Source: Sphingomonas melonis
GTDB lineage: Bacteria > Pseudomonadota > Alphaproteobacteria > Sphingomonadales > Sphingomonadaceae
Direction of reading: 5' to 3'
DNA length: 64,000 nt
Assembly: GCF_013409985.1 (NCBI RefSeq)
Contig: NZ_JACCBY010000002.1
Coordinates: 744,001-808,000, forward strand
Shown here: positions 35,928-44,945 of the stretch, piece by piece
Numbering within the stretch: position 1 is the first letter of the stretch
Layout: the number at the start of each line of letters is the position of its first letter
Position numbers and translations under genes: made by a program
Notes under the pieces: generated by a model
Told to the model about the DNA's origin: nothing
The model's input: the letters and a program-made list of their open reading frames with translations, nothing else
Databases searched by the model: none

Positions 35928-37304
35928 ATGTCCATGACCACGCATCATATCCACATCGTCGGCGGCGGCCTCGCCGGGTCGGAAGCCGCCTGGCAGCTCG
36001 CCGAGGCGGGCTTTCGCGTCCGCCTGTCGGAGATGCGCGGCTCGGGCGAGCGCACCCCCGCACACCAGACCGACCACCTCGCCGAACTGGTCTGCTCGAA
36101 CAGCTTCCGCTCCGACGATGCCGAGGCCAATGCGGTTGGGCTGCTGCACCAGGAGATGCGCGCGATGGGCTCGCTGATCATGCGCCAGGCGGATGCGCAT
36201 CGCGTCCCCGCCGGATCGGCGCTGGCGGTCGACCGCGATGGCTATTCGGCCGGCGTCACCGCGGCGCTCGCCGAGCATCCCAACGTCACCCTCGTGCGCG
36301 AGCGGATCGACGCGCTGCCGGAGGGGCCGGCGATCCTCGCCACCGGGCCGCTCACCGCGCCCGGGCTGGCGCAGGCGATCGGCGGCGCCACCGGCGCCGA
36401 AGCGCTCGCCTTCTTCGACGCGCTCGCCCCGATCGTCCACGCCGACACGATCGACATGGATATCGCGTGGAAGGCGTCGCGCTGGGACAAGGGCGAGGCC
36501 GATTACATCAATTGCCCGATGGACAAGGAGCAATATCTCGCCTTCCACGCCGCCTTGCTCGCCGGCGAGAAGACCGAGTTCAAGGACTGGGAAAAGGACA
36601 CGCCCTATTTCGAAGGCTGCATGCCGATCGAGGTGATGGCGGAGCGCGGGCTCGACACGCTGCGCTACGGCCCGATGAAACCGGTCGGGCTCGACAATCC
36701 GCGCACCGGCCGCTGGCCCTATGCCGTGGTGCAGCTGCGCCAGGACAATGCGCAGGGCACGCTGTGGAACATCGTCGGGTTCCAGACCAAGCTGAAGCAC
36801 GCCGAACAGGTGCGGCTGTTCCGCACCATCCCCGGGCTCCAGAATGCCGAATTCGCGCGCCTGGGCGGGCTGCACCGCAACACCTTCATCCGCTCGCCCG
36901 ACTTGCTCGATCCGACGTTGCGACTGAAGTCGCGGCCGCATCTGCGCTTCGCCGGGCAGATCACTGGATGTGAGGGCTATATCGAGAGCGCGGCGATCGG
37001 CCTGCTTGCCGGCCGCTTCGCCGCAGCGGACCTGGCGGGTGAGACGCTCGCGCCACCACCGATCGAGACCGCGCTCGGCGCGCTGCTCGGCCATATCACC
37101 GGCGGCGCCGAGGCTGATACCTATCAGCCGATGAACGTCAATTTCGGGCTGATGCCGCCGATCCCCGGCCGCACCAAGAAGGCCGATCGCAAGCGCATGT
37201 ACACCGATCGCGCGCGCACCGCCTTCGCCGGCTGGCTCAGCTCTCCTCAGCCGGCGCCGCAGCCGGAGGCGGACATTTCGACCGAGACGATGGCTTCCGC
37301 TTGA
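35928..37304 (+). CDS. trmFO: Methylenetetrahydrofolate-tRNA-(uracil-5-)-methyltransferase TrmFO
   Basis: This 458-residue flavoprotein makes m5U54 in the T-loop of tRNAs using methylene-THF. The FAD motif is [20 protein letters not shown] near residue 8. [38 protein letters not shown] is the family hallmark, and [23 protein letters not shown], with its conserved Cys, lies near 345. A Pro/Gln-rich tail ends the protein and overlaps the convergent EF-hand gene by 68 bases. The tail frame may therefore be shorter in evolutionary terms, but no earlier stop exists. Confidence 0.96.
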   Translation: MSMTTHHIHIVGGGLAGSEAAWQLAEAGFRVRLSEMRGSGERTPAHQTDHLAELVCSNSFRSDDAEANAVGLLHQEMRAMGSLIMRQADAHRVPAGSALAVDRDGYSAGVTAALAEHPNVTLVRERIDALPEGPAILATGPLTAPGLAQAIGGATGAEALAFFDALAPIVHADTIDMDIAWKASRWDKGEADYINCPMDKEQYLAFHAALLAGEKTEFKDWEKDTPYFEGCMPIEVMAERGLDTLRYGPMKPVGLDNPRTGRWPYAVVQLRQDNAQGTLWNIVGFQTKLKHAEQVRLFRTIPGLQNAEFARLGGLHRNTFIRSPDLLDPTLRLKSRPHLRFAGQITGCEGYIESAAIGLLAGRFAAADLAGETLAPPPIETALGALLGHITGGAEADTYQPMNVNFGLMPPIPGRTKKADRKRMYTDRARTAFAGWLSSPQPAPQPEADISTETMASA

Positions 37305-37707
37305 CCGCGGTGGTGGCGAATTCGGCGGCATCCATCGCGCCGGATTTGTCGCGATCGGCAGCGACGAACTTGGCGGTCGCCTTGGCCGCCCATTCGTCGA
37401 AGTCGAGCCGCCCGTCGCCATTGGCGTCCAGCTTGGCGAACGCCTTGCGCCTGTTGGCGAGATATTCGTCGCGCGTGACCTTGCCGTCCTGATCCCGATC
37501 GTAGCGCGCGAAGCGCTTCTGTTCGCGCGTCGCCTCCGACGCTTCGGGCACGGGGTCGCTGGTGGCGGGGTCGGACGGGGTCGCGCCGGTCGCCTGTGCG
37601 GCGGGTTGCGCGGGCAGCAGCGCCTGCCGGCTCGTTCCGCCGAACAGCATCGCGCCGCCGCCTGCCGCCGCCAGTAACGCCGCACCGATCGCCAGATATC
37701 GCCACAC
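37237..37707 (-). CDS. EF-hand domain protein, membrane-anchored or exported
   Basis: This 156-residue protein has an N-terminal hydrophobic segment ([19 protein letters not shown]), an Ala/Pro-rich linker, and three calcium-binding loops: [26 protein letters not shown] and [13 protein letters not shown]. Loop residues at positions 1, 3, 5 and 12 (D, D/N, D/S, E) fit functional EF-hands. It probably acts in the periplasm or at the membrane. Its 3' end overlaps trmFO on the other strand. Calcium-sensing partners cannot be inferred from the neighbours. Confidence 0.88.
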   Translation of the reverse strand: MWRYLAIGAALLAAAGGGAMLFGGTSRQALLPAQPAAQATGATPSDPATSDPVPEASEATREQKRFARYDRDQDGKVTRDEYLANRRKAFAKLDANGDGRLDFDEWAAKATAKFVAADRDKSGAMDAAEFATTAVKRKPSSRSKCPPPAAAPAEES

Positions 37708-37762
37708 CGCCCGTCCCCCTTCGCAAGATCAGGCTAGCAGCGCGGCGGGCATCCGCAAGTGT

Positions 37763-38419
37763 TCAGCGGCCGGTCAACCGAAACCGTCCCACCTTCAATG
37801 TCTTGGCCAAGGGCGTTCCATTGCTGGCATCGAGCCGCGCGATCAGGCTCAACATGCCGATCGGGCGCAATCGTGCCGGCCAAGCCGCTGAAAAGGCTTG
37901 CGTGAACTCCGAGTGTGCCGAGTCTGCCGCCAGCGCAGCGGCGGCGGGTGCGGACAGATGCCCGGCCAGATCGGCAAGCGCCCAGCCCCGTCCGGCCGGC
38001 GCGAGCAGCGGCGAGTCGGCGCCGAGCACCACACCCGCCGCCGCGAACAGCCCGGCCCCGCGCGCCTCGGCATGGCGCAGCAGCGTATCGGCGGCGAGCG
38101 GATCGGACACGATCAGTTCCTCCCAGCCATCGATCATCCCGGCGAGCCGCGCGCCGGTCACGCCCGCCGGGAGCAGTTGGTGCTGCACGTCGCGCAGCAG
38201 CGGCTCGGCGGGCGCCGGCGCGCTGTCGAGCTTGGTCAGCGCATCATGCCACCAGGTCAGCCGCATCTGCCCGACGATGGGCTCGCGCGTCGCCCGCACG
38301 ATCCCGGCCAGCCGCGCGTCGAGCGCAAAGAGCGCCTGCATCGGCGGCCGCGCCGCCGCCGGCAGCGCCGCGAACAGCAGCGCGCGGTCGGGTCGGTTGG
38401 GAAAAGGCGTTTCGGTCAT
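37763..38419 (-). CDS. Squalene/phytoene synthase family-like protein, probably non-catalytic
   Basis: This 218-residue protein carries the family segment ATREPIVGQMRLTWWHDALTKLD near residue 45, typical of the SQS/PSY fold and of its NDUFAF6-like relatives. The two DxxxD motifs needed to bind prenyl diphosphate are not visible, and the length is well below that of true phytoene synthases (about 300 residues). A role in terpenoid synthesis is therefore doubtful, and an assembly-factor-like role is possible. Start MTETPF is preferred, but the ribosome-binding site is weak. No carotenoid genes are adjacent. Confidence 0.8.
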   Translation of the reverse strand: MTETPFPNRPDRALLFAALPAAARPPMQALFALDARLAGIVRATREPIVGQMRLTWWHDALTKLDSAPAPAEPLLRDVQHQLLPAGVTGARLAGMIDGWEELIVSDPLAADTLLRHAEARGAGLFAAAGVVLGADSPLLAPAGRGWALADLAGHLSAPAAAALAADSAHSEFTQAFSAAWPARLRPIGMLSLIARLDASNGTPLAKTLKVGRFRLTGR

Positions 38420-38537
38420 AACGGACGTGCGCTGCCCGCGCGCCGGCATCGTGGCAAGCCCGCAACGCCGCCGTTGGAGACGAAATCATAAGGAATAGCC
38501 TGTAATTGCAGGTGGATTTCTAGATGACGGGACGGTC

Positions 38538-40430
38538 GTGACGAAGTGGTTTGGGCGAGCGCAACGTAAGGAACGGACGCCGTCGTTCATGGCACGACTG
38601 GCGCGGGCCAAGGGCGGCAACACGCTGGCGATGCTCGCCATCTTTCTGATCCCCCTGTCCGCGCTCACCGGATCTGCGGTCGATATCGGCCGGCTGTATC
38701 TGGTCAAGGCGCGGCTGCAACAGGCGTGCGACGCCGGTGTGCTCGCCGGACGCAAGTTCATGGTCGACACCAGCCTGTCGACGCTTGACCCCGTCGCGAC
38801 GACCCAGGCCCAGACCTTCTTCGCCAACAACTTCCCCAGCGGCCTCATGGGCACGCCGGCGTTCACGGCGCTCAACGTGCCGTTCACCCCGACCAAGACC
38901 GCCGATAATCAGGTCGCTGGCACCGCCACCACCACCGTCCCGATGACGATCATGAAGATGTTCGGCATGCCGTCACGCACGCTGACCGTCACCTGCGAGG
39001 CGCGCTACGACACCCCCGATACCGACGTCGTCTTCGTGCTCGACACGACAGGATCGATGGTCTGCGCCCCATGGGAACCGACATGCTCCCTGACCTCGGT
39101 CACCTATACCCGCGCCGACGGCTCGACCGGGTACAGCTATCAGGAGAAGTCTTCGTCCAAGATCGTCGCGCTGCGGAGCGCGGTGATGAGCTTCTTCGAC
39201 ACGGTCGAAGATAACACCGACGCGTCGACGCATGTCCGCTATGGCATCGTGCCCTATTCTTCGACCGTAAACGCCGGTGCGGTGCTCAAGCCCCAGTATT
39301 TTCCTACCGACTGGCATTATCAGACACGCCGCGTGGTCGGGGATGTCTCGAACGGGACCGACCCCAATACGACATATACGTTCAACGTGACGTCAGCCAC
39401 GTGCAACGGCCTTGCAGGGCGTGTGCCCGCGACGGGCTCGGACAAATACGGCAACACCACCTATCCCTATGACGCCAGCGGCAACGCCGTGAACCGGACG
39501 GTGCGCTGGGTACCCAACTTCTTTTCGCAGACGATCGGCACCTGTGTTGTCTCAACCCAGCAACTGGCGCCGATCTGGCGCTACCAGGAGTGGCCCGCGG
39601 ATATCACCGGCTATGTCGCCAGCTTGACCACCGGCGTCGGGGTGCAGGATCCGAGCAAGATCGGCAGGGCGCTCAATCGTTGGCAGGGTTGCATCGAGGA
39701 GCGCCAGACAACGGCAAGCACGAGCTTCGACATCAACAACTTGCCCCCCGATCTCGATCCCGATCTGATCCCGAGCAGCATCGACAGCCAGTGGAAACCG
39801 ATGTGGCCCGAGCAGATCTACGATCGCGGCGCGAGGCTCACCGTCGACGACACCAGCGACTATAACAACGTCGGCGCCGCCGACAGCGTCAAGAGCGGCT
39901 ACGTTTCGTGCGGCAAGCCCGTGCAAAAGTTGGCGCCGCTGACGCGAGATCAGTTGCTTGCCTATGTCAATGCCCCGGACTTTCGCGCGGCAGGCGGCAC
40001 CTATCACGACGTCGGCATGATCTGGGGAACGCGGATGATCTCGCCGAATGGCATTTTTGCCGCCGATACCGCGGCATGGCCGGGCCGGCCGGCCCCCAAA
40101 CGCAACATCGTTTTCATGACCGACGGCGACATGCAGGTCAATCAGACCAATTATGGCATGTACGGCTTCGAACAGTCCGACAAGCGTGTGTCCGCAGGCA
40201 ATTTCGCTTCGTTGAAGGACCGCCACAATGCGCGCTTCCTTGCCGAATGTGCGGCGGCCAAGGCGCGCAACATCAACGTTTTCGTCATCGGTTTTGCTCA
40301 GACGCTGACCCCGGAACTCACACAATGCGCCTCGCCGGGGCAGGCCTTCTACGCAAGCGACAACGCGTCGTTAACCGCCGCCTTCCGCAAGATCGCGAGC
40401 CAGGTGGCCATGTTGCGGATCTCCAAATGA
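38538..40430 (+). CDS. TadG-like pilus-assembly/vWA-domain protein
   Basis: This 630-residue exported protein has an N-terminal TadE/G-type helix (GGNTLAMLAIFLIPLSALTGSAVDIGRLYLVKARLQQACDAGVLAG). A von Willebrand A domain follows with the metal motif DTTGSM (near residue 172) and later FMTDGD and NVFVIGFA. Several Cys pairs suggest disulfides in the periplasm. The start is GTG. It is the first of three overlapping genes, followed by two TadE-like proteins. No Flp pilin, ATPase or secretin gene is nearby, so the partners must lie elsewhere. Confidence 0.9.
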   Translation: MTKWFGRAQRKERTPSFMARLARAKGGNTLAMLAIFLIPLSALTGSAVDIGRLYLVKARLQQACDAGVLAGRKFMVDTSLSTLDPVATTQAQTFFANNFPSGLMGTPAFTALNVPFTPTKTADNQVAGTATTTVPMTIMKMFGMPSRTLTVTCEARYDTPDTDVVFVLDTTGSMVCAPWEPTCSLTSVTYTRADGSTGYSYQEKSSSKIVALRSAVMSFFDTVEDNTDASTHVRYGIVPYSSTVNAGAVLKPQYFPTDWHYQTRRVVGDVSNGTDPNTTYTFNVTSATCNGLAGRVPATGSDKYGNTTYPYDASGNAVNRTVRWVPNFFSQTIGTCVVSTQQLAPIWRYQEWPADITGYVASLTTGVGVQDPSKIGRALNRWQGCIEERQTTASTSFDINNLPPDLDPDLIPSSIDSQWKPMWPEQIYDRGARLTVDDTSDYNNVGAADSVKSGYVSCGKPVQKLAPLTRDQLLAYVNAPDFRAAGGTYHDVGMIWGTRMISPNGIFAADTAAWPGRPAPKRNIVFMTDGDMQVNQTNYGMYGFEQSDKRVSAGNFASLKDRHNARFLAECAAAKARNINVFVIGFAQTLTPELTQCASPGQAFYASDNASLTAAFRKIASQVAMLRISK

Positions 40431-41047
40431 CCGGGGCGTTGCGACGCACCGTTCGCGACCGCCGCGGCGTGACCGCGGTGGAATTCAGCCTTGTCGCGCC
40501 GGTGATGATCCTGATGATGATGGGGCTCGGCGACATCCTGTACCAGATGTACGTCAAGGAGATGCTGAACGGCGCGGTGCAGAAGGCGGCGCGCGACTCC
40601 GCGATCCAGGGTGGCGCCCAACAGACGGACGCGATCGACGCCAAAGTCCTGACGACCTTGGCATCGATCATGCGCAAACCGGTCGCCTCCTGCGCCGTCA
40701 AACCGGCGACCGGCACCTATTGCTCGACCCGGTCGAGCTACGCGACCTTCAGCGCGGTCGGACCGGAGCCGTTCGTCGACCAGAACGGCAACAACCAGCG
40801 CGACCCCGGCGAATGCTATACCGACGTCAACGGCAACACCAACTGGGACGCCGACGCGGGCATCGCCGGCCAGGGTGGCGCCAACGACGTGACCCTCTAT
40901 ACGATGCGGATCACCTATCTGCGCCTGTTCCCAGTCGCACGGCTACTCGGCGTCAGCAGCAACCAGACGGTCAGCGTGCAGACCCTGCTCAAGAACCAGC
41001 CCTACGCCACCCAGGCGACGCCAACGGCCGTCACGCTATGCAATTGA
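40427..41047 (+). CDS. TadE-like pseudopilin with Asp/Asn-rich loops
   Basis: This 206-residue protein carries the TadE signature RRGVTAVEFSLVAPVMILMMMGLGDI near residue 12: Arg-Arg-Gly, Glu, then a hydrophobic helix processed by TadV-like prepilin peptidases. Two calcium-loop-like segments, VDQNGNNQRDPGE and TDVNGNTNWDADAG (near residues 115-140), surround a Cys. They could bind calcium or be structural insertions. The start overlaps the TadG-like stop (ATGA), and the 3' end overlaps the next gene by ten bases. Confidence 0.88.
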   Translation: MTGALRRTVRDRRGVTAVEFSLVAPVMILMMMGLGDILYQMYVKEMLNGAVQKAARDSAIQGGAQQTDAIDAKVLTTLASIMRKPVASCAVKPATGTYCSTRSSYATFSAVGPEPFVDQNGNNQRDPGECYTDVNGNTNWDADAGIAGQGGANDVTLYTMRITYLRLFPVARLLGVSSNQTVSVQTLLKNQPYATQATPTAVTLCN

Positions 41048-41751
41048 CGCGTCTGATGCCGGCTCGCCGGCTTGCCTCTGATCGGCGCGGCGTCGCGCTG
41101 ATCGAATTCGCGCTGGGCGCACCGCTGGTTCTGATGCTAGGCCTCTACGGTGCCGAGATCGGCAACCAGGCGCTGACCCATTTGCGGATCAGTCAAATCG
41201 CGCTGACCGCCGCCGACAATGCCTCGCGTATGGGGCAGATGCAGCCGTCGAACATCGAGCAGATGGGCGAAGCCGACATGAACGACGTGTTGCAGGCGGC
41301 ACGGCTGCAAGGGGCCGGCATCAAGCTGGGCACCTACGGCCGGATGACGATATCCAGCCTGGAGAACATCCAGCAGAGCTACGATCTGGCGCCGATCCAG
41401 CGCATCCACTGGCAGCGCTGTATGGGCCTCAAGAATGGTGCCGCATACACGTCGAGCTATGGAACGGCTCCGCCAAGTGCGGGCACCACGGCAACGTTGG
41501 CGAATGCCGGCACGCCGGCGCTGACCGGCATGGGTGATCCAGGCCGCATGGTCAACGCGCCGGCCGGCTATGGTTTGATCTTCGTCGAACTCAACTACGA
41601 GTATCAGCCGATCGTCGGCGGCTGGTTGGCCAAGCCGTTCCGCATGCACTACGTCGCATCGATGATCGTGCGCAACAACCGCGACTTCCGGCAGATCTAC
41701 AACCCACTGAACGCCGAGACGCCGTCGACCTGCAACATCTTCAAAACCTGA
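41038..41751 (+). CDS. TadE-like pseudopilin
   Basis: This 237-residue protein has the TadE N-terminus DRRGVALIEFALGAPLVLMLGLYGAEI: basic start, Glu at the +5-like position, then one helix. The rest is a periplasmic domain with a single Cys pair-like arrangement (Cys in WQRCMG and STCNIFKT) and a Thr/Ala/Gly-rich stretch. It overlaps the preceding TadE-like gene by ten bases, so the three proteins are likely made together. A large hairpin follows before pdhB. Confidence 0.88.
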   Translation: MQLTRLMPARRLASDRRGVALIEFALGAPLVLMLGLYGAEIGNQALTHLRISQIALTAADNASRMGQMQPSNIEQMGEADMNDVLQAARLQGAGIKLGTYGRMTISSLENIQQSYDLAPIQRIHWQRCMGLKNGAAYTSSYGTAPPSAGTTATLANAGTPALTGMGDPGRMVNAPAGYGLIFVELNYEYQPIVGGWLAKPFRMHYVASMIVRNNRDFRQIYNPLNAETPSTCNIFKT

Positions 41752-41829
41752 GGAACGTCTCGCGCGTCCGGAGGGCGGAACAGTCGTCCCTCACCCCGCA
41801 TCTCGGCTTGTCCGCCGCCACCGTCGGCA

Positions 41830-41882
41830 GCGAACCTCCGCCCGGTGGGCCCCGATCGGGATCCCATCGGGCGAAGGTTCGC
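41830..41882. terminator. Large hairpin between tadE-like gene and pdhB
   Basis: GCGAACCT-C-CGCCCG-G-TGGG pairs with CCCA-T-CGGGCG-A-AGGTTCGC over a 14-base loop. No T-run follows on either strand, but position between two convergent genes suggests a shared terminator or a stabilising stem. Confidence 0.55.
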
Positions 41883-41890
41883 CACCCGGA

Positions 41891-43312
41891 TCACACGATC
41901 TTCTTCACCGTGGCGACGACGCGCTTGGCGTCGATCAGCGCCTTCTTCTCGAGGTTGGCGGCGTAGGGCAGCGGCACGTCCTCGTTGGTGACGCGCAGCA
42001 CCGGGGCGTCGAGGTCGTCGAACGCCTCTTCCATCACGATCGCGGTGATCTCCGACGCGATCGAGCAGGTCGGCCAGCCCTCTTCGACCACCACGAGGCG
42101 GTTGGTCTTGGCGAGGCTCTTGAGCACCGTGTCCTTGTCGAGCGGGCGCAGCGTGCGCAGGTCGATGACCTCCGCCTCGATGCCCTCGGCCGCCAGCGTC
42201 TCGGCGGCTTCGAGCGCGAGGCCGACGCCGATCGAATAGCTCACCAAAGTGACGTGCTTGCCCTCGCGCATGATCCGCGCCTTGCCGATCGGCAGGACGT
42301 AATCGTCGAGCTTGGGCACCTCGAACGAGCGGCCGTACATCAGCTCGTTCTCGAGGAACACGACCGGGTCTTCCGAGCGGATCGCCGCCTTGAGCAGCCC
42401 CTTGGCATCGGCCGCGTCATAGGGCGCGATCACGATCAGGCCAGGGACCGAGGCATACCAGGGCGCATAGTTCTGGCTGTGCTGCGCGCCGACGCGGCTC
42501 GCCGCGCCGTTGGGGCCGCGGAACACGATCGGGCAGCGCATCTGGCCGCCGGACATGTAATTGGTCTTGGCCGCCGAATTGATGATGTGGTCGATCGCCT
42601 GCATGGCGAAGTTGAACGTCATGAATTCGATGATCGGCTTGAGGCCGCCCATCGCCGCGCCGGTGCCGACGCCGGCAAAGCCGTATTCGGTGATCGGCGT
42701 GTCGATGACGCGGCGGTCCCCGAACTCCTCGAGCAGCCCCTGGGTGACCTTGTAGGCGCCCTGATATTGCGCGACTTCCTCGCCCATCACGAAGACGCGG
42801 TCGTCCTTGCGCATCTCCTCCGCCATCGCGTCGCGCAGCGCTTCGCGGACGGTGGTCTTCACCATCTCGGTACCGGCGGGGATGGCCGGGTCGGTCACGC
42901 CCTTCTTCTCGGCGGCGGCGACCAGCTTCTGTGTGCCGCTCTCCTGCTCGGCCGCCGCGGCGCCCTCCGGGATGGGCGGCGAGGCCGTGTCGGTCGGCGC
43001 GTTCTTCGGGGCGGGATTGGCGCCCTCGCCGGCGCGCGCGCCGGTCGTGGTGGCGGCGTCGGCGCTCTCGCCATCCTCGAGCAGGACGGCGATGACGTCG
43101 CCGACCTTCACGTTGTCGGTGCCCTCGGCGATAACGATCTTGCCGATCGTGCCTTCATCGACGGCTTCGAATTCCATCGTCGCCTTGTCGGTCTCGATCT
43201 CGGCCATGATGTCGCCGGACTTGACGGTGTCGCCCTCCTTGACGAGCCATTTGGCGAGCGTGCCCTCCTCCATCGTGGGGGACAGCGCGGGCATCTTGAT
43301 CTCGATTGCCAT
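41891..43312 (-). CDS. pdhB: Pyruvate dehydrogenase E1 component subunit beta with lipoyl domain
   Basis: This 473-residue protein has an N-terminal lipoyl domain (residues 1-80, lipoyl-Lys in [11 protein letters not shown]) joined by an Ala/Pro/Glu-rich linker to the E1-beta transketolase domain. Within the latter [37 protein letters not shown] and [18 protein letters not shown] are diagnostic. The lipoyl-E1-beta fusion is a known alphaproteobacterial trait. Its ATG lies one base after the pdhA stop. The E2 gene pdhC is not in the window. Confidence 0.97.
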   Translation of the reverse strand: MAIEIKMPALSPTMEEGTLAKWLVKEGDTVKSGDIMAEIETDKATMEFEAVDEGTIGKIVIAEGTDNVKVGDVIAVLLEDGESADAATTTGARAGEGANPAPKNAPTDTASPPIPEGAAAAEQESGTQKLVAAAEKKGVTDPAIPAGTEMVKTTVREALRDAMAEEMRKDDRVFVMGEEVAQYQGAYKVTQGLLEEFGDRRVIDTPITEYGFAGVGTGAAMGGLKPIIEFMTFNFAMQAIDHIINSAAKTNYMSGGQMRCPIVFRGPNGAASRVGAQHSQNYAPWYASVPGLIVIAPYDAADAKGLLKAAIRSEDPVVFLENELMYGRSFEVPKLDDYVLPIGKARIMREGKHVTLVSYSIGVGLALEAAETLAAEGIEAEVIDLRTLRPLDKDTVLKSLAKTNRLVVVEEGWPTCSIASEITAIVMEEAFDDLDAPVLRVTNEDVPLPYAANLEKKALIDAKRVVATVKKIV

Positions 43313-43313
43313 C

Positions 43314-44354
43314 TCAGTACGTCTCCACCAGCACGTCGGTATACAGCTCGGCCTCATCGGGCTCGGGCGTGCTCTCGGCGAAATCGGCGGCTTCGTTCAC
43401 GGTCTTGCGGATCTCTTGTTCGATGGTCTTGAGGTCGGCCTCGGTCACGCCCTGCGCATCGAGCAGCTTCTTGACGTGCTCGATCGGATCGGACTTGTCG
43501 CGCACCCCCTGCACTTCCTCGCGGCTGCGATATTTGGCGGGGTCGGACATGGAATGGCCGCGATAGCGATAGGTCTTCATCTCGAGGATGACCGGACCCT
43601 TGCCGGCGCGCACCCAGGCGAGCGCCTCCTCGGCGGCACCGCGGCAGGCGAGCACGTCCATGCCGTCGACCTGGATGCCGGGGATGCGGAAGCTCTCGCC
43701 GCGGCGATAGAGCTGGTCCTCGGCCGAGGCGCGGTTGACGCTGGTGCCCATGGCGTATTGGTTGTTCTCGATCACGAAGATGATCGGCAGCTTCCACAGC
43801 TCGGCCATGTTGAAGCTCTCGTACACCTGGCCCTGGTTGGCCGCGCCGTCGCCGAAATAGGCGAGGCAGACGCCACCGTCGTTGCTGTACTTGTGGCCGA
43901 AGGCGAGGCCGGTGCCGAGCGACACCTGCGCGCCGACGATGCCATGGCCGCCGTAGAATTTATGCTCGGTCGAGAACATGTGCATCGAGCCGCCCTTGCC
44001 GCGGCTGATGCCGGCGGCACGGCCGGTCAGCTCGGCCATGATGACCTTGGGGTCGATGCCATAGGCGAGCATGTGGCCATGGTCGCGATAGCCGGTGATC
44101 ACCGAATCCTTCTCGCCGTCCAGCGCCGACTGCAGGCCGACCGCGACCGCTTCCTGGCCGATGTAGAGGTGGCAGAAGCCGCCGATGAAACCCAGGCCAT
44201 ACAGCTGACCGGCCTTTTCCTCGAACCGGCGGATCAGCAGCATGTGCTTGTAGAAATCGAGCAGTTGCTCCTTGGTCGCCTCGAACGGCTTGGGATCGGC
44301 GGGACGCTCGCGATTGGTGAGCGGTACGGCGGGAGGAGCAGGCGATTTGGCCAC
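43314..44354 (-). CDS. pdhA: Pyruvate dehydrogenase E1 component subunit alpha
   Basis: This 346-residue thiamine diphosphate enzyme decarboxylates pyruvate. The TPP motif runs from [40 protein letters not shown], and [11 protein letters not shown] and [19 protein letters not shown] contain the phosphorylation-loop region. It lies directly ahead of pdhB, together forming the E1 heterotetramer. Upstream the MerR gene runs in the same direction after 144 bases. Confidence 0.97.
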   Translation of the reverse strand: MAKSPAPPAVPLTNRERPADPKPFEATKEQLLDFYKHMLLIRRFEEKAGQLYGLGFIGGFCHLYIGQEAVAVGLQSALDGEKDSVITGYRDHGHMLAYGIDPKVIMAELTGRAAGISRGKGGSMHMFSTEHKFYGGHGIVGAQVSLGTGLAFGHKYSNDGGVCLAYFGDGAANQGQVYESFNMAELWKLPIIFVIENNQYAMGTSVNRASAEDQLYRRGESFRIPGIQVDGMDVLACRGAAEEALAWVRAGKGPVILEMKTYRYRGHSMSDPAKYRSREEVQGVRDKSDPIEHVKKLLDAQGVTEADLKTIEQEIRKTVNEAADFAESTPEPDEAELYTDVLVETY

Positions 44355-44498
44355 GTATTACCTCAACGGTCCTGGGGATGTGGCGCTGCCTATAGTCCCC
44401 CTTCTGCCCGAACATCAATTCCCTGAGGCAAGAAGGTCGCGCGGTCGCGGACCGATGCCGGGCGCCGACGCCGCGTCCCGTTGAGTCGGAACGCGGAT

Positions 44499-44912
44499 TC
44501 ACCCCGCGGCGCGGCGCCCTTCGGGCTCGTGCGCGTGGACGCGGGCGAGCGCCTCGCCCTCCAGCTTGGCGAGGTCGGCGAGCGTCTGGTCGAGCGTGTC
44601 GCGTTGCTGCTCCAGCTCGGTGATCCGCTGGCGCACCCGCGCGGCGAGCGCGCGCATCTGTTCGAGATGCTGCGGGTCGGCATCGTAGAGGTCGAGGAAT
44701 TCGGCGATATCGGTCAGCGAGAAGCCGAGCCGCTTGCCGCGCAGGATCAACTGCATCCGCGCGATCTCGCGCCGGCGATAGACGCGCGTCGTCCCGATGC
44801 GGGACGGCTCGATCAGCCCCTTGTCCTCATAGAATCGCAACGTCCGGGGGGTGATGCCGAGCATGTCGGCCACCTCCTGGATCCCTTGCAGGTCTCCGCC
44901 TTCGTCCATCAT
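44499..44912 (-). CDS. MerR family transcriptional regulator
   Basis: This 137-residue regulator contains the winged-helix IQEVADMLGITPRTLRFYEDKGLIEPSRIGTTRVYRRREIARMQLILRGKRLGFSLTDIAEFLDLY, followed by a coiled coil, RVRQRITELEQQRDTLDQTLADL. No metal-binding Cys are present, so it is not a metal sensor. It lies directly after the acyl-CoA synthetase gene on the same strand, and LiuR-like MerR proteins regulate acyl-CoA catabolism, so that role is plausible. GGGGGAG precedes ATG 44912. An ATG at 44924 is the alternative start. Confidence 0.9.
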   Translation of the reverse strand: MMDEGGDLQGIQEVADMLGITPRTLRFYEDKGLIEPSRIGTTRVYRRREIARMQLILRGKRLGFSLTDIAEFLDLYDADPQHLEQMRALAARVRQRITELEQQRDTLDQTLADLAKLEGEALARVHAHEPEGRRAAG

Positions 44913-44945
44913 CCGCTCCCCCATACGCGCTACCCGGCCGACGGC

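Noticed and set aside
37763..38419. A carotenoid-synthesis phytoene synthase
   Set aside because: The DxxxD substrate motifs are missing, the protein is too short, and no crt genes are adjacent.
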